Shown piece after piece: positions 27,100 through 40,800 of a stretch of 64,000 nt of DNA. The stretch spans positions 8,690,001 through 8,754,000 of the forward strand of contig OX365949.1 in the NCBI GenBank assembly GCA_947247005.1. Reading direction: 5' to 3'. Below the pieces are notes generated by a model. That model did no database searches and had not been told where the DNA came from. It worked only from the letters and a program-made list of their open reading frames with translations. Both the position numbers and the translations under genes were made by a program. Within the stretch, counting starts at the first letter, position 1. Each line of letters starts with the position of its first letter. The DNA comes from Spisula solida (taxonomy: Eukaryota > Mollusca > Bivalvia > Venerida > Mactridae).

Positions 27100-28140
27100 T
27101 TTCAGAATAAAAGAGGGGAATGCGGCCTCGATGCATTTCATTTCTCTTTTACATGTTTTACTTAAATAATACAATGTAAACTAAGGATAATCATTATGGT
27201 GTTTTGAGTATACTTAGATCAATTGCAAGTATGTTGTATTCATTGTTGTACTCTTAATATCTTCACATGTAATACAAACTTTAGTCGTGGTTAATATTGA
27301 AAAACATACAATATTTTTTATTTAAATTTACTTTAAATTATGTATTTACTACATTTGCCTAGCAATGTACTTCATGTGTTGTTTAAGTACCTCAAGCGGG
27401 GCCTCGTGTACATATTAACTATTAAAATGTGAAATAGCTCAAATGCCAATATTTAACACAGTATGAACTTGGGTTACCGAGTTCCTTCGATTAAAACTTT
27501 AAGAAAATATATTTTAACAATACTTCCCTACTAATGGATTTCATTTTATTTTTCCCTTTTTAGATACCCCTATTACGGCCTCAATTTTAATAAATTCGAC
27601 CAAGCATTAGGATATTTGATGTATATTCGTGCTACTCAGATCACTATTTATTAAAGTTACATGTATATAGCTATTTATTGTTATCGTGTATTACATTAAT
27701 GATTTAGCTATTTTCTATTGTACCTTATAACGGGAATAAGCTTTGGTTTTACGCCTATTTGGGCCTCAATTTCACATTGAACTCTTACTTAAGTATCTAT
27801 CTGTTGAATTTGCACATTAAACAAATATAAATCACAGCTACAAATCGTTTGTTCTACATTTCAGATACCATTTATATGTCTAACCGATAAAACCGTGATA
27901 ACGCTAACTTTATCTACCAAATTAGGGCCTCAATTGACTGATAAGTAGTTCTTTTAAATGATTAAATTATGTAAAAAACATTATTAGATCATCTGAAATG
28001 CATTTTATAAGTGTCTTGTTCAGCCATATGGAATACTGGAATAAGTATACAAACCTGTTTTTATTTTATGATACATTTTTCTCAAAATACCCCTTTCGGG
28101 CCTCCTTTTGGTAACAATACGTCTATAATAGTGAAATGTA
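27100..28140 (+). repeat. Degenerate tandem array with GGCCTC boxes
   Basis: GGCCTC recurs near 27124, 27399, 27574, 27764, 27926 and 28099, spaced about 160-280 bp. It is often embedded in TA(C/T)GGGCCTCAATT, and some units also have an upstream GATACC/ATACCCC. Flanking unit sequence is highly diverged and AT-rich. It could be an old satellite or a spaced protein-binding array. Seen by eye only. Confidence 0.5.
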
Positions 28141-28262
28141 TTATATAATTTGTTGGACATATAATTTGTAAAACATTCTAGTACAAAAATTACATATTAT
28201 CTTGAGCTATTTACGCTCAATAATTGCCTAGATTTTGCCAATACAAAGCAATATATTGAAAC

Positions 28263-28286
28263 GGCGGCCATCTTGGCGGCCATCTT
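28263..28286 (+). promoter_or_regulatory. Tandem YY1-like motif pair upstream of TG-B
   Basis: GGCGGCCATCTT occurs twice with no spacer, about 540 bp upstream of the TG-B start codon. CCATCTT in GC-rich context resembles the YY1/Pho core on the opposite strand. A perfect GTTTTAACACGTGTTAAAAC palindrome lies about 40 bp downstream. Regulatory function is inference; the block could also belong to a repeat. Confidence 0.35.
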
Positions 28287-28827
28287 GATTTGGTCACTTT
28301 CCCCCCATTTCCATGATTGCGGGTTTTAACACGTGTTAAAACATACATGTCTGGTACTTTTGCCACCAGTAACAAAACTTTTGCAATTTTGTCTACCTTA
28401 CCCCATATTTGTATCTAGATACAATGGCCTATGAGTTTTATTTAGAAGTATTGGTTAGTTAGATGTATGGGAAACACTTATGGTAATAGAAACTTCTCGG
28501 GACTTTCCAGCAATGCCGACGTAACGATTACCCGCATGACTGTACTCTTCGCAATTAAAAGGCATAACCAAGCTTAAGTCGGGAGATATGTGCACCAGTC
28601 GAATATTGTGTGGTTGCTTGATTTGATATGTATGCTTTCGTTGTATATACCAACATAGTTCGTACGTAGTCAAATGCAATGCAGGTATACAGAATAGTGG
28701 ATATCCAGAATTCTTGAGGGGTGGGTCAGTTAAACTTAATGACTTCAAAGCTAACTGACTGGCTGACTGACCGCCTGTACAAACACATTGTTCATTATAC
28801 CTTTTATTCTATACAGACCGTTAAAGG

Positions 28828-31800
28828 ATGCCAGGCAAATATCTCAAAGGTGGATCAGGCGAAACGACCAAGGTACGCTTTAAGTACAACTTTCCTGACA
28901 AATCAGACCCGCTGCCGAAGATGGAAACGTGTTCATATGGACCTCCTAGGTAAGCCTACTATTTACAAGTATACTATATTGGCGTACATGATTGTGCCTA
29001 GTTGGTTTCTAACTTACTCTCAAGAGAGGATATTAGTTTAACTTATACTTACATTACATATGGCTCCTGACGCCGTCGATTTACTCAGGTCAGATGTCAT
29101 AGAAGAAGTTCACTCTCATGGAACACTGGACCTAATATATTCATAAGGTTTCTCATGCAATGTACCGTGTTTAACTGATTTAAACTTCTTTGTTCTGTTA
29201 TATAATCATGTAGGTTTCATAAAAGCAAGACCAATAAGAGATGAGATAGGGATAAAGCCGTAACAAGCAGTTTGATAGTACAAGGGATGAAACAATAGGT
29301 CGTTAGCAGTAAAACAAAATACACCAGTGGTGCGTAACGATAATAGCCACTCGGACAGGGATGCCAGCATTCAACAAATACAACAGAGCACGACAAGCAC
29401 ACAAAACACACACAGCAACTAGAACAAGTCACACGGACATATAAACAAGTATTTTAACGTGTCCTTCTTTCATGAGTCAAAGTGGCTAAACAACGCAGTA
29501 AATTTTATAACCCTCCAATTGCATTGATCTCTCTCTCTCTCTCTCTACTCTGAGCATCTCCTGAGATAGTTCCATGTATGCAATCTCTGTCATTATTGTT
29601 CTGCGCTATGTTGTTTTTGGTATCTTTTATTGGGAGGTGACAAGCGTAGATCAACCTTTTTTTGTCTATTCCCAATGTATGACTTCTCTGTTCTTTGTTT
29701 GAAGTTTTGTTAGCCTGAAGAATTCTGTCAACCATAATAAAACACTTTTATTTTCTTCATGTCACTTTTCCATAATTTTCTGTACACTGAGGTCCTGTTT
29801 GTTTAATTCTTCCTTTTCTAAACCATGGCGATTTTCTTAACCATGACAGAGAAATTACTAAAGTTTAGGTTTTTGTATCATTGTTTTTCTATATAATATT
29901 TAATTTATTTTATTTGTGTTATACTCAGTGTATTTATGATGTTTGTGTTCACAGGCGTAAGAAAGATGCTTGGGAACGTGATTATGAACACTTTCTTATA
30001 ATGTGGAAGAATAGGGCAAATCGCCGGAATGACGATAAGTCACCGCCGCCCCCACCGGTTGAAAGTAAGTGTACAAATATAAAACTAAATTTTTAAATGA
30101 AAATCTGCATCTCAGGGCACTTCTTATACAAATATTTTCATGAAAATCGGAATGGGTCACGTTAACCAAACTGAAGTTTAAAAGGTTTGTTTTCCATCAA
30201 TAAAGACTAGTTAGCAAACAACCGCAGGTCACTTAACGTAAAAGGATAATATTATGTCGGACAGGGAATGCAGCAATAAATTTAACCAGCCAGCACAGAA
30301 AACATAAAAACATACAATGAACAATGCCCAACACACAACTAAAAGTGTTAATGATCCGCCCAAGTTCCAGCTGTCAAAAGGTTGTTTAAACTAATTTCGG
30401 CAATCAACATGTTGAATGTCCCAGCTGAATGACATTATGTCAACAGTAAATGGCTTAAATACCTTAAGAATTAAAGAATAACAATTAAAAAGCCGAATGC
30501 CATGGTATCAGCGGAATGACCTAGTTTCAGCAATAAAAACAAATGAGGCTTAAAAGCGAATCATGTCTGGCAATTTTCTATATTTGTGTTGATAAACTTA
30601 CTTTCAAGCCCTTTTCTTTCAGAACCAAAACCGAAACCAAAGCCTGAAATGCCGAAAGAGGATACTCCAAAGCGATTGCTTGTGAGAGATATCGAGTCAT
30701 GTATACAGGAAAATACCAAGAATCACAAGTAAGTACAGAAGTATATTTCAAATTCTTATCTGTCATTGACATGGATGTATGTCCCGTGGTATCAGAGTAC
30801 GTGCATATTATAGCATATGGCATATTCACTCAGTTTAATTACTATATGATATAATACGGTTAATCCCCTTGTCGCAACATGAGTAACATCAGTTAAACGT
30901 ATGTTCTGTTCGTGTGAAATGTATATAAGGACATATATTCTTACAGGACTGATGTATATGAATGCACGGAAGACAAAGATGGTAACATTCCGGAGTTGGT
31001 CATACGTAGAGGCAGCATGGTGAAGTTTACAATCACATTTGATCGACCTTACGACAAGGAGAAGCATGACATGAAACTATGTTTTAAAATTGGTAATGTA
31101 TTTACTATCCAATCATATCCAATACAACATCACCCAACAACAACCACTCCAAAATGATAATATTAAGTCAATCACGGAAGGCAGCACTCAACTTAACCAG
31201 CCGAGCACAGAAAACATTAAAAAGATACACGGCACAATGCCCAACTAAACAAGTAAAATAGCCGCCCAAGTCTAAGGCAACAACATCTCCAAAGCAACAT
31301 CTAACGTTGTATGTCACAAATGCCCAAATGCACATTTTATTATCGGGAAATGTTTCTTCCATAAACGACAGTATCTGCCTTTAGCTGTCACCAGTTCTGA
31401 CGTTTTATTTATTATTTCCTTTCAGGAAAGAAAACACGTCCTTCCAAAGGTACAGCGGCATATATACAATTAGATGAAGATGGTAAGGAGACATACAAAC
31501 CAACTGAATGGGGAGCATATTTAGCAAGGCGATCTGGCAATGATATAGATATCATGGTGAGTTTACAAATATGTTTATGTAGCGGTACGTACACGTACAA
31601 TTTGAAAACAAGTGAAGAACATCCTGGGGCACGCATATACAAACAGAGCATGTCCAACGCGTAACAAAACTGTTAACAACTTTATACGACTAACTGCACC
31701 TTGTGATTAATGCATTATAATATTCAGCTTGCAAAAGTCACTACGTCTGTCTAACAAATACAACCTATCGTTAAAAACGTAACATAGTTCTTTGTCATGA

Positions 31801-34800
31801 ATCATGTGACGTACACTAGCCGATAAGATATGCATTTTCAGAATGTGTTTTCCTTTCCATTTCCTCTTCGCGCATGAAATACATTTACATTGCTGGTTCT
31901 ATCAATATGACACATTACTCAGTACTCGGTTTCAGCAAACCAGATATATTTCTCCCTGTGTTTTCTATCTTCGATCTTTTGGGAAACGATTATTTCGCAT
32001 TTGACATTATTTCTTTTACAATTGAAGAGTTAGAAACAGAAATCAAAGCTATCTCTTATGCACTAACAAGAATTCAAAATTTAGCTTTACATGTTGCTGG
32101 TATGTCTTTATTATATTGAGACAGTATTATCCTCCTGTTGTATTTCATGTATGTACTTATAAAAAAAGAGTATATTAAGTCAGACAGGGAAGGCAGCACT
32201 CAACTTAACCAGCCGAGCACAGAAAACATTAAAAACACACAAAGCACAATGCCCAACTAAACAAGCGCAGATCCGCCCAAGTCCAAGCTGTCGAAAAGTA
32301 TAATAAATTATAACTAGCTGAATGACCCAGTAGAAAACCTTAGATATAGTGGTAAACATAGTTGAAATGAGATATTTGAATAATATTTATACTATAACCG
32401 TCTTTCTTTCAGAACCGTTGCTCAATCTCATCAATATGAAGTATTGGGTACCAAGTCATTTTGTTTGACTATTTTTAATAATACTAATATACTAAAAAAA
32501 GAATTAAGATGGAATTACACGTTATGACTCATTGTATTTATTTTAGGTACATATACCCGCGGATTGTATTGTTGGCGAATGGAGGTTTACAGTGAAGACA
32601 TTCTGTGAATACAAAGATGAATCAGGAACAGAAAAGATGATGATTTATCAGTGGAAATGTCCAGATGATATCACTATTCTATTCAACCCATGGTGTGAAC
32701 GTAAGTACAATATCACTAGCTTGTAGATATCAGTGATCTAACTTTATGACACACGCCACATTTTCCATGCTTGTTGTCTGGATCTATGTGGTTGTAGGTA
32801 TAGTTGTTCTGTGCCTTTTCTTGTTCTTGTATTCTTTGGGTTAAGTTTCGTACTTTGCTGTTTCAGTTGGATGCTGCCCCTGTTCCTAGTTTCGTAGTTC
32901 TGTATAAAATACTAGAACATTAAGCATGGTCTAATTCTTAGCTCTTAAATCGTCAACAGTAATATTGTTTAAAGCTTAAAATCAATCAAATGTTTATTAT
33001 TTTTAGTATTCATCAAATTGCTCCCTGGGCATTTTATTGCAGAGCTAGTTATTTTTTTCGTATTTGCCTTAGTACCAACTCCGGTTTGTTTAATACAGCA
33101 GTTGAGTTATGGAATGAGGACTTTGTAACTGTTTAGTTGCATTGCTTCCGTTTTCTTGTGCCCGATTATCCTTTAACCTTTACGATTTGTTCCTGTAGAA
33201 AATCTATAATATTTATCTTAATGCAGGTCATACCATTTATAGTGGTTTTTAAACATTTTAGGAGTTGTGACACCTGAAATTAGGACTTACAGCGGATAGT
33301 TACCTTTCTTTTTCCGTTTTATGTTTGACACTGACGTACGCTAGTGGTCTGGGATATTTCCTTTCCGTGTGTTTGCTTTTTGTGTCTTTCGTGCGCAGTT
33401 GTTTCTGTTGCGTGCTGCCTTCCCTGTCGGATATTTCATTACCTGTAAGTTTGTTTAAATGTTTGTTTAAATTATTATGTTCATTTTCTTTGAACAGATG
33501 ATACCGTCTACATGCCAGAGCAAGAACTTCTAAACGAGTATATACTCAATGAAAGCGGAGCTGTTTGGCGAGGAAGTAAATACAAACGCACTTCAAAACC
33601 ATGGAACTTCGGACAGGTAATAACCGTAATATACAATGTTCACATGTTTGTATAAACACACACAAAACCGTGGGCATCTAATATGCACATATTGCATGTA
33701 AGTATAGAAACACGTATTGAATTGTGATGTTCAATCATGATGTCACATCAGTATTGGTAATGTTGCTGATTTTGTTTGCGCTGCTGATCAAGTTGATGTC
33801 AGGAACTAATATTCGGTGTTTATAAACGGTACAATACATTTCAGTTTGAAGATGACGTATTAGATATAGTAATGTACTTGCTCAGAAAAGCTTTCAATAC
33901 CAAGAAAGAGGTGTCAAAGTGTATGGCAGACCCTGTACAAGTGTCGAGGAAGATGGTCTCCATAGTAAGTTGATATATTCAACAATATTTTGAACAAACA
34001 GCAAATTAATTCATTAAAAACATTGTAATATACCATTGTACGAGCCGTCCAGTCCATGGCTGTGTTAAGTAAGGTATGCCGAAAGTTCGAAGCTCGGAAT
34101 CCTAACAAGTTAGTGAGCCAAAAACTAGTTGTTAATGTATGATACACAAGTACATGTACTATTTAATTGCATATTACATGTTGTACTTATCAAAACTGTT
34201 CAATTTGATTTAATTTAGATACTTTTGGCTCCTTTCTATATTTACACAAAACCCACTATAACAAATGACGCATGCGTACTAAGCCGATCCATCATCCTTA
34301 AAATGGCATTGATACTGTGTGTGGTTGAAATGATCAACGGCAAAAGTATATTTTATTTGATCGTTAAATTGCGTGCATGATTTTCAAAGTATCTCTTCTT
34401 GGTCGTATGATAAACAAACACGCTTATATACATGTATACCATTGTCCAACTTTTTGATCGATTTCTATTAAGTTAACCTTCTTGTGACTTTTTCAGATAA
34501 ATTCAGCCGACAATGATGGCGTTCTAGAGGGTAACTGGAGTGGGAAATATGATGATGGAATAAGTCCTTTAAGATGGGGAGAATCACCAAGAATTCTTAG
34601 AAATTTCAGGAGGGAAGGAACCGTCCGATATGGCCAATGCTGGGTGTTTTCATGTGTTACAACTGCAGGTATATACATGGACTTTATATCATTAATACAA
34701 TGTACAACAATCTTAACGTTATGTAAAGCGATTAAGAGGAATATAAAAACATTCCTTCTACACAGTGAACACATGGAACTATCAACCTGCATACTAAGTA

Positions 34801-37800
34801 ATGATAATTATTTTATTTTCACTGAAACAAATTATGAAAAATTATATTCCTAAAGGTATAAATGTGTGACTTTTCCTTAAATAGTCCGACACACTCTGGC
34901 CAAGAAAGCGGGGTGAAACAAATTATATTTTAAACCCTTTTAGCCCAGTGTGTAATGGCCATTACTGTTTGAGATGTTTGGACATTTACTTGCTGTTCAT
35001 TTTGAAAATGTGTTAAATATATGTAGATTCATATACAAAAAAATCTGTACAGTAAGCTTCAAGAATGAGACCAACTAGTTAAGAAGACTAGATTGTAAAG
35101 GCTTATTAATTATGTTTTTCGCAAGTGTACTTACTATCATTTACTTTTGTTTTCGTTTGGTATAATATCATATCGCATACTTTCTCGCCTTATATCACCA
35201 TGCTAATTATTTAATTGTATTATTGTTGCTTTGTAAAAATCCCTATTCAGGGATAAATATGTAAATAAACTATATTCTATTCTATTCTATTCTAAACAGT
35301 GTTTAGATGTCTTGGAATACCGTGTAGGACTGTGACAAACTTTGCCTCGGCTCACGATAAAGATGGTACTAATGTCATTGAAGCTGCCTCTTTTAGGACT
35401 CCTGGTGGAGAGATGATGAACTTTCCTGGAATGGATGATTCTGTTTGGTAAGTTCTTGCAGCTTATGGCAAAATACATTAATAAACCCGAATATATCCGT
35501 TATTGTTCATATCGATGTATGGTATTAGTATAACATTAGACTGACTAAATAACATGATCTTTATACCAATATGGTATGTGACGACTTACAGAAATCCGGG
35601 TACTTTAATATGGGATTTTACATATGTTATGCAGCTGTAGAGTAATTAGGACTTAGTGTAGTTTTTTTTGTTGCTATTTCAGTCATTGTCTTGTGCCATT
35701 TCGTCTCATATCAAATTACTTTAAGTCTTATATAAGTTTTGTTTACTACCATCAAAAATAGTTTGTGCGGCGGCAGGGATTCAACATTTAGGGTTATTCC
35801 TAAACGTTTTAGGACTTTTGACGACTAAAACTAGGACTTTCTGTCGGCTGTTTACAGCTGAAACTATGTCATTCAGATTTTCACAGCTGGACCTTTGAAT
35901 TTCAACTTTTTGATATTCAGCAGTTAAGTTCATTTTTCTTGTTCAGTTGTGTTTTGGACATTGTGTTGTTCAATTCGAAGCCCAAATAGTATGTACACAC
36001 AACATGCTCATTAGATTGTGTTTTACGCGAAAATAATCCGGGCTTTTTTAATTTACTAAGAAGTATTTAGACTTTGTCCAAGTAATATTTTGTTTTATGA
36101 AGACCACATTAATTGTTCTAGGAATTTCCATGTATGGAATGAGGTATGGTTCACAAGACCTGACCTGAAGAACAAAGCATACAGTGGTTGGCAAGTTGTG
36201 GACGCTACACCACAGGAAAAAAGTGGTGGTAAAGAAGATACTTATTCCGTTTAATTTAAAATGGCATACGGAACATACGAGTACTTTACCAAATAAACAT
36301 CACATGATAATGAGCCGTAGACGTCTAATGGTTATCCATTTCTTTTCGACGTGGACCTTTGCTCTAAAAGTGAACCATATTGAAAATTAATATTTTACAG
36401 TCAAATATGCAATTCACAATAAATATTCTTAGTACTATTATTATTAAAGATGTTTTAGGCCTTATCAGTATTCTGACGCGACGTTAATCGTCTTCTCGTA
36501 TGTATTATGATTTCGCAGATAATTTGGGATATAAGAATTATGCTAATTAATACTATTGTCCATCATTACAAAATCCATATTTAGATATATTTTTTCTTTG
36601 TTTTTCTGCAAAGTTTCACTATATACTGTATTTCAGGTGTGTATACATGCGGTCCATGTCCTGTGGCTGCTATAAAGGATGGTTGTGTTAATGTGAACTA
36701 TGACACACCATTTGTTTTCAGTGAGGTAAATGCTGATCGTGTGTGGTTCAAAGTATACTGGGATGAAACAGTAGAAAGAACCGGATTTTCAATGACTTCG
36801 TGAGTACAGTCTTTTATCTAATTATGTTAACTTATAGACGCATAGTTTAACTGTAAACTTGTTGCCTTTATTTAACGTTGGTTTTGTAAACGTGAGGTAC
36901 TGTATGACGAGAGCATAATAAGAGAGGTTGTAATATCAGTATACATGATTCTGTATAAGTAAATTTGCTAATAATACTGTCTCTCGAATCCGTGCATAAA
37001 TTATTCTCACGTGTTACACATATGTTATTTTCTTATTTGGTATAGTACTACAACTATGATCCCATTACTCAATCTACTAACAACAATGCATGGAATAACA
37101 TAACTAACAGTTTCAACTTAAAACAACTTGTTGACATGCCCACCAGAGTAACTAGTACTACAAAAACGATAATTGACCATCCCTATACAAATGTTTCTCA
37201 AAATATCTCTGAAATCAATGTTCCAGTCTTATCAATCACCGACCATTTCCCCGTGTGTTTTACACGCAAAGTTTCAGTTAAAGCTCCAAAAGATCCTTTG
37301 CATCATATGATACAATATCGTAACATGAAGCAATTTGTGGAAGAAGATTTTCTTAAATCACTTGAGGAACAGCCATGGTCTATCTTAGATATAATTATAT
37401 GAAGACACAGATGATTCCTTAGATTGTTTTCAATCATTATTTAATGATGCTTTAGATAGACATGCTCCATACAAACAGAAGCGTGTAAAACACATACATT
37501 TACCAGACTGGTACAACACAGATATTTCCAAAATGTCAAAAGAAAGAGATAAGGCAAAGAAGTTAAATGATACGGAACAATATAATTTTTTACGAAACAA
37601 AGTAAAAACCTTGATATCAAATTCAAAGAAAACATACTATGCTGAAACAATAAATAACAACAAAAACGATGCCAAAAAAAGAATCTTAAGCAGTTATCGG
37701 GTAAAGTCACTAATGACCAAACTAACTTTATCCATGATGACGAGGGCACTCAGATTTCATTGACATTTTCAAATTCGCCACCCCCCCCCCCCCCAAATTG

Positions 37801-40800
37801 TATCTCCGTCACAGAATGTGATAAAACAAAACTGAGTAATTTCATTGAAATGCATTGTGAACAAGGAATTTCGTTTTCAATACCTAGTATAACAAGCAAA
37901 TTCATAGAAAAAGAGCTACAAAACCTTGATATAAGTAAACCAACGGGATTAGATGGTGTTAAAACCATATCCAAACATATAGAAAAGATATTTAACCTTA
38001 GTTTATCGAATGGAATATTTCCCTCAATGTTCAAGAGAGCTAAGGTTACGCCGTAATTACAGGCCAATCTCTATCTTACCAGTTCTATCAAAGGTACTAG
38101 AAAAACATGTCAGTAATAACCTTAAATTATTCCTGGAAAACAATTATTCTCTCCTTCATCCTAATCAGTCTGTGTTTCGAGCTCACCATTCATGTGAGAC
38201 TGCACTGACTGCCATTAATGACAACTGGATAAAGGCAATAAATAAAGGAAATATTGTAAGATCTATTTTTCTTGATCTCACTAAAGCATTTGACCTTATA
38301 AATCACAGGTTACTACTTGAAAAACTACAATTATATAACAATGATGAAAATGCTATTAATTGGTTTAATTCATACTTAACAGATCGCTCACAGCAGGTGT
38401 GTGTTTCTGGAAAAACTTCAAGTGTTCAACACGTACCAGCTGGTGTGCAACAAGGCTCTGTGCTGGGACCTCTCCTGTTCATTATTTATATTAATGATAT
38501 GTCCTTACACCTAACAAATTCTGTCTCCGATATGTTTGCCGATGATACCACTATTTCATCATTTGGAAGCACAATAGACTCGGTTAATACTTACCTTCAG
38601 TCCTTGATTCAATACAAAACTGGTTAAAAAGAAACTCAATGATAGCAAATGCAGAAAAAACAAAATCTATGCTCATTTCACCTTCAAATCGCATAAAGCA
38701 ATCCATAAATTCAAGTATTTCATTGAATGAAAAGACTATTCAATTTTCTCACACAGAAAAACTTCTGGGAGTTCATATTGATGACACGCTAAATTGGAAA
38801 ACACAAGTACAAATGACACTCAAAAAATGCAACTCCTTATTGTACCTACAGATGAGAATTAAACAGTATCTAAATCTGCATACTAGAAAAATGTTTTTCA
38901 ATGCCCATATTCTACCCCGTTCAGACTGCTGTAGTTCTATTTGGGGAAACTGCACCACTGAGCTTTCAAATGATATGTACAAATTGCAAAAACGTGCTGC
39001 GCGAATAATTTTAGACAAAGATTTCGATACACCGACAGATGAATTATTTTGCAATTAAATTGGATGAACTTCTCAGACAGAATTAACTATAAAAAGGCCA
39101 TTCTAGTATACAAATCTTTAAACGGCGACTCCCAAAGTACATGGAGCAACTATTTACTTATCATGAAAACAGATCATTGAGATCATTTGAACAAAAGCTA
39201 CTTGCAGTTCCAAATCCAAGGCTAGAATTTGGCAGAAAATCATTGGCATATTCTGGTACAAAAATATGGAACTGTCTTCCTTACGATGTAAGAACATCTG
39301 CAAATGTTAACTTATTCCAAAGCAACTACTTGAAGTGGTGGTTCTCTGGTGGTCAAACAAACTCTTCTCTCATTTGAGAGATACATTAATTATCAGGACC
39401 CACGAACCATGTTCTATGCAATTTATGCCATCATTTAATGTGTATATATAGCAGGTTAGATCTTCTGCCTTAAATTACATTTTATATATTGACTTTCTTT
39501 CAGCTGTGTATATAATTATGTAATTATGTTTATAGTTATTATTTGCCTTTCATGTAACTTTTATAAATGCACAATGTCATATATTATGTCAATGTTATAT
39601 GAGGCTTACAGGGAAGACTGGGTATACCCAACTGTGTTGCCTCTTTAAATAAAGTCGTTATTATTATTATTATTATAGTATCATACTGCTTACTTTCTCG
39701 TCATATATAATATGAACAAATGCACTGCATCCAGCGGGGATTTCCCATCAGGTTTTTTTGAAAATATGATCGAAGAAAAAAATGACTATGAAATTTGATT
39801 GCTCAACAGAGACTATAGATCTAGCCTCTGGCTGCCAGGCAGCACCACCTAGAACAAATACTTCGAAAAGAGTGTTTACCAATCTAGGAAACGAGTTGCA
39901 TAGATATTCCCTATAAATAGTTATTATAGTTTTACACTCGTCTTTTATTTGCTATTTATATTTCAATGCAACATATTCACAAGTTGGCGCGATATGCCGT
40001 GCGACGACGTCGCGTTAACGTGCGAGGAGGTCGCGTTAAATGATGTGACGTCATTTCCGACGTCACCATATTGTTTTATTTACGTTGGATTAAAACAGAT
40101 ATATATATTTTCAATAATTTTCATCCTTTCAATCAGGCTGATCGTTATGAAAGAATATGTTAGGACTCAAAAGTTTCGTAATTTGAATAGAATCTACTTC
40201 TAATTTCAATCATTCACTTCTTTCGACTCCGCAATTTTCTAAACCGGAAATAACTTTTTCTAAAACGATTAGTACCGACTCGAAACTCTGAAGAACATAG
40301 GCACGTGCGTGTTACTGGTATGGGTATTTACAATAGCCAGCGCTAAAGCGCTGGCTATTAAATCCCCTATAACATGTTATTTGTTTAATTGTATATTGTT
40401 GCTTTTCATGACTTGATAAGTTAAGTTGAGTGCTGCCTTCTCTGTCTGACTTAATATTATCTTTTTGATATGCGAATTCATATACCAAAAACACAAACAA
40501 ATCGATAATGCGGACATTGATAACTAAAACAAAGTACTAAACAGTCAGTCCTAATGATGTAGTAATCGTCATAGTAGACAAGATATATCTCCTTCAAGCA
40601 TTGATATGATAATACCGCAAAATTAATAATGTATCAAAGTCAGTAAAATGTGATATGTAATGCATAAATTAAATCTGACAAAATAATAGTCTTGGTAGCA
40701 ACCAATCTTTATATTAGAACCATGTTAGTTGTACATGTCAGACTTTATTCATTACCAGTTTAAATAACTGAAGTTGTCTTGCGGTCAGAAAACTGACAAT

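Larger units (their letters stand above)
17447..28827. other. TG-A/TG-B intergenic region
   Basis: About 11.4 kb with no convincing gene. It holds the nested TIR elements at 18321-19845, element C at 23596-24750, a reversed SINE-like copy at 20145-20230, the GGCCTC-box array at 27100-28140, and paired GGCGGCCATCTT motifs near 28263. The stretches 20231-23590 and 24760-27100 show nothing else I can name, apart from a retroelement-like tail (AAAATAAACATATTATTATT) near 21757. Confidence 0.6.
28828..30680 (+). other. TG-B N-terminal extension (Lys-Pro linker)
   Basis: Exons 1-3 encode roughly 90 residues before the N domain. Exon 1 has a short Gly/Lys segment, then a mixed charged segment with one Cys. 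Exon 2 is basic, with WERDYE as in TG-C exon 2, and ends in a run of five Pro. Exon 3 opens with alternating Lys-Pro (KPKPKPKPE). The same phase-2/phase-1 exon structure as TG-A and TG-C shows common ancestry despite little residue identity in exon 1. Confidence 0.8.

Noticed and set aside
28828..28949. TG-B exon 1 as part of a separate short gene
   Set aside because: Its phase-2 donor matches the phase-2 acceptor of the conserved exon 2, as in both sister genes.
28721..29041. 106-aa ORF overlapping TG-B exon 1
   Set aside because: Wrong frame; the ATG at 28828 in another frame gives an exon with correct donor and phase.
37441..38067. Minus-strand ORFs of 102 and 105 aa
   Set aside because: Antisense to the LINE reverse transcriptase region.
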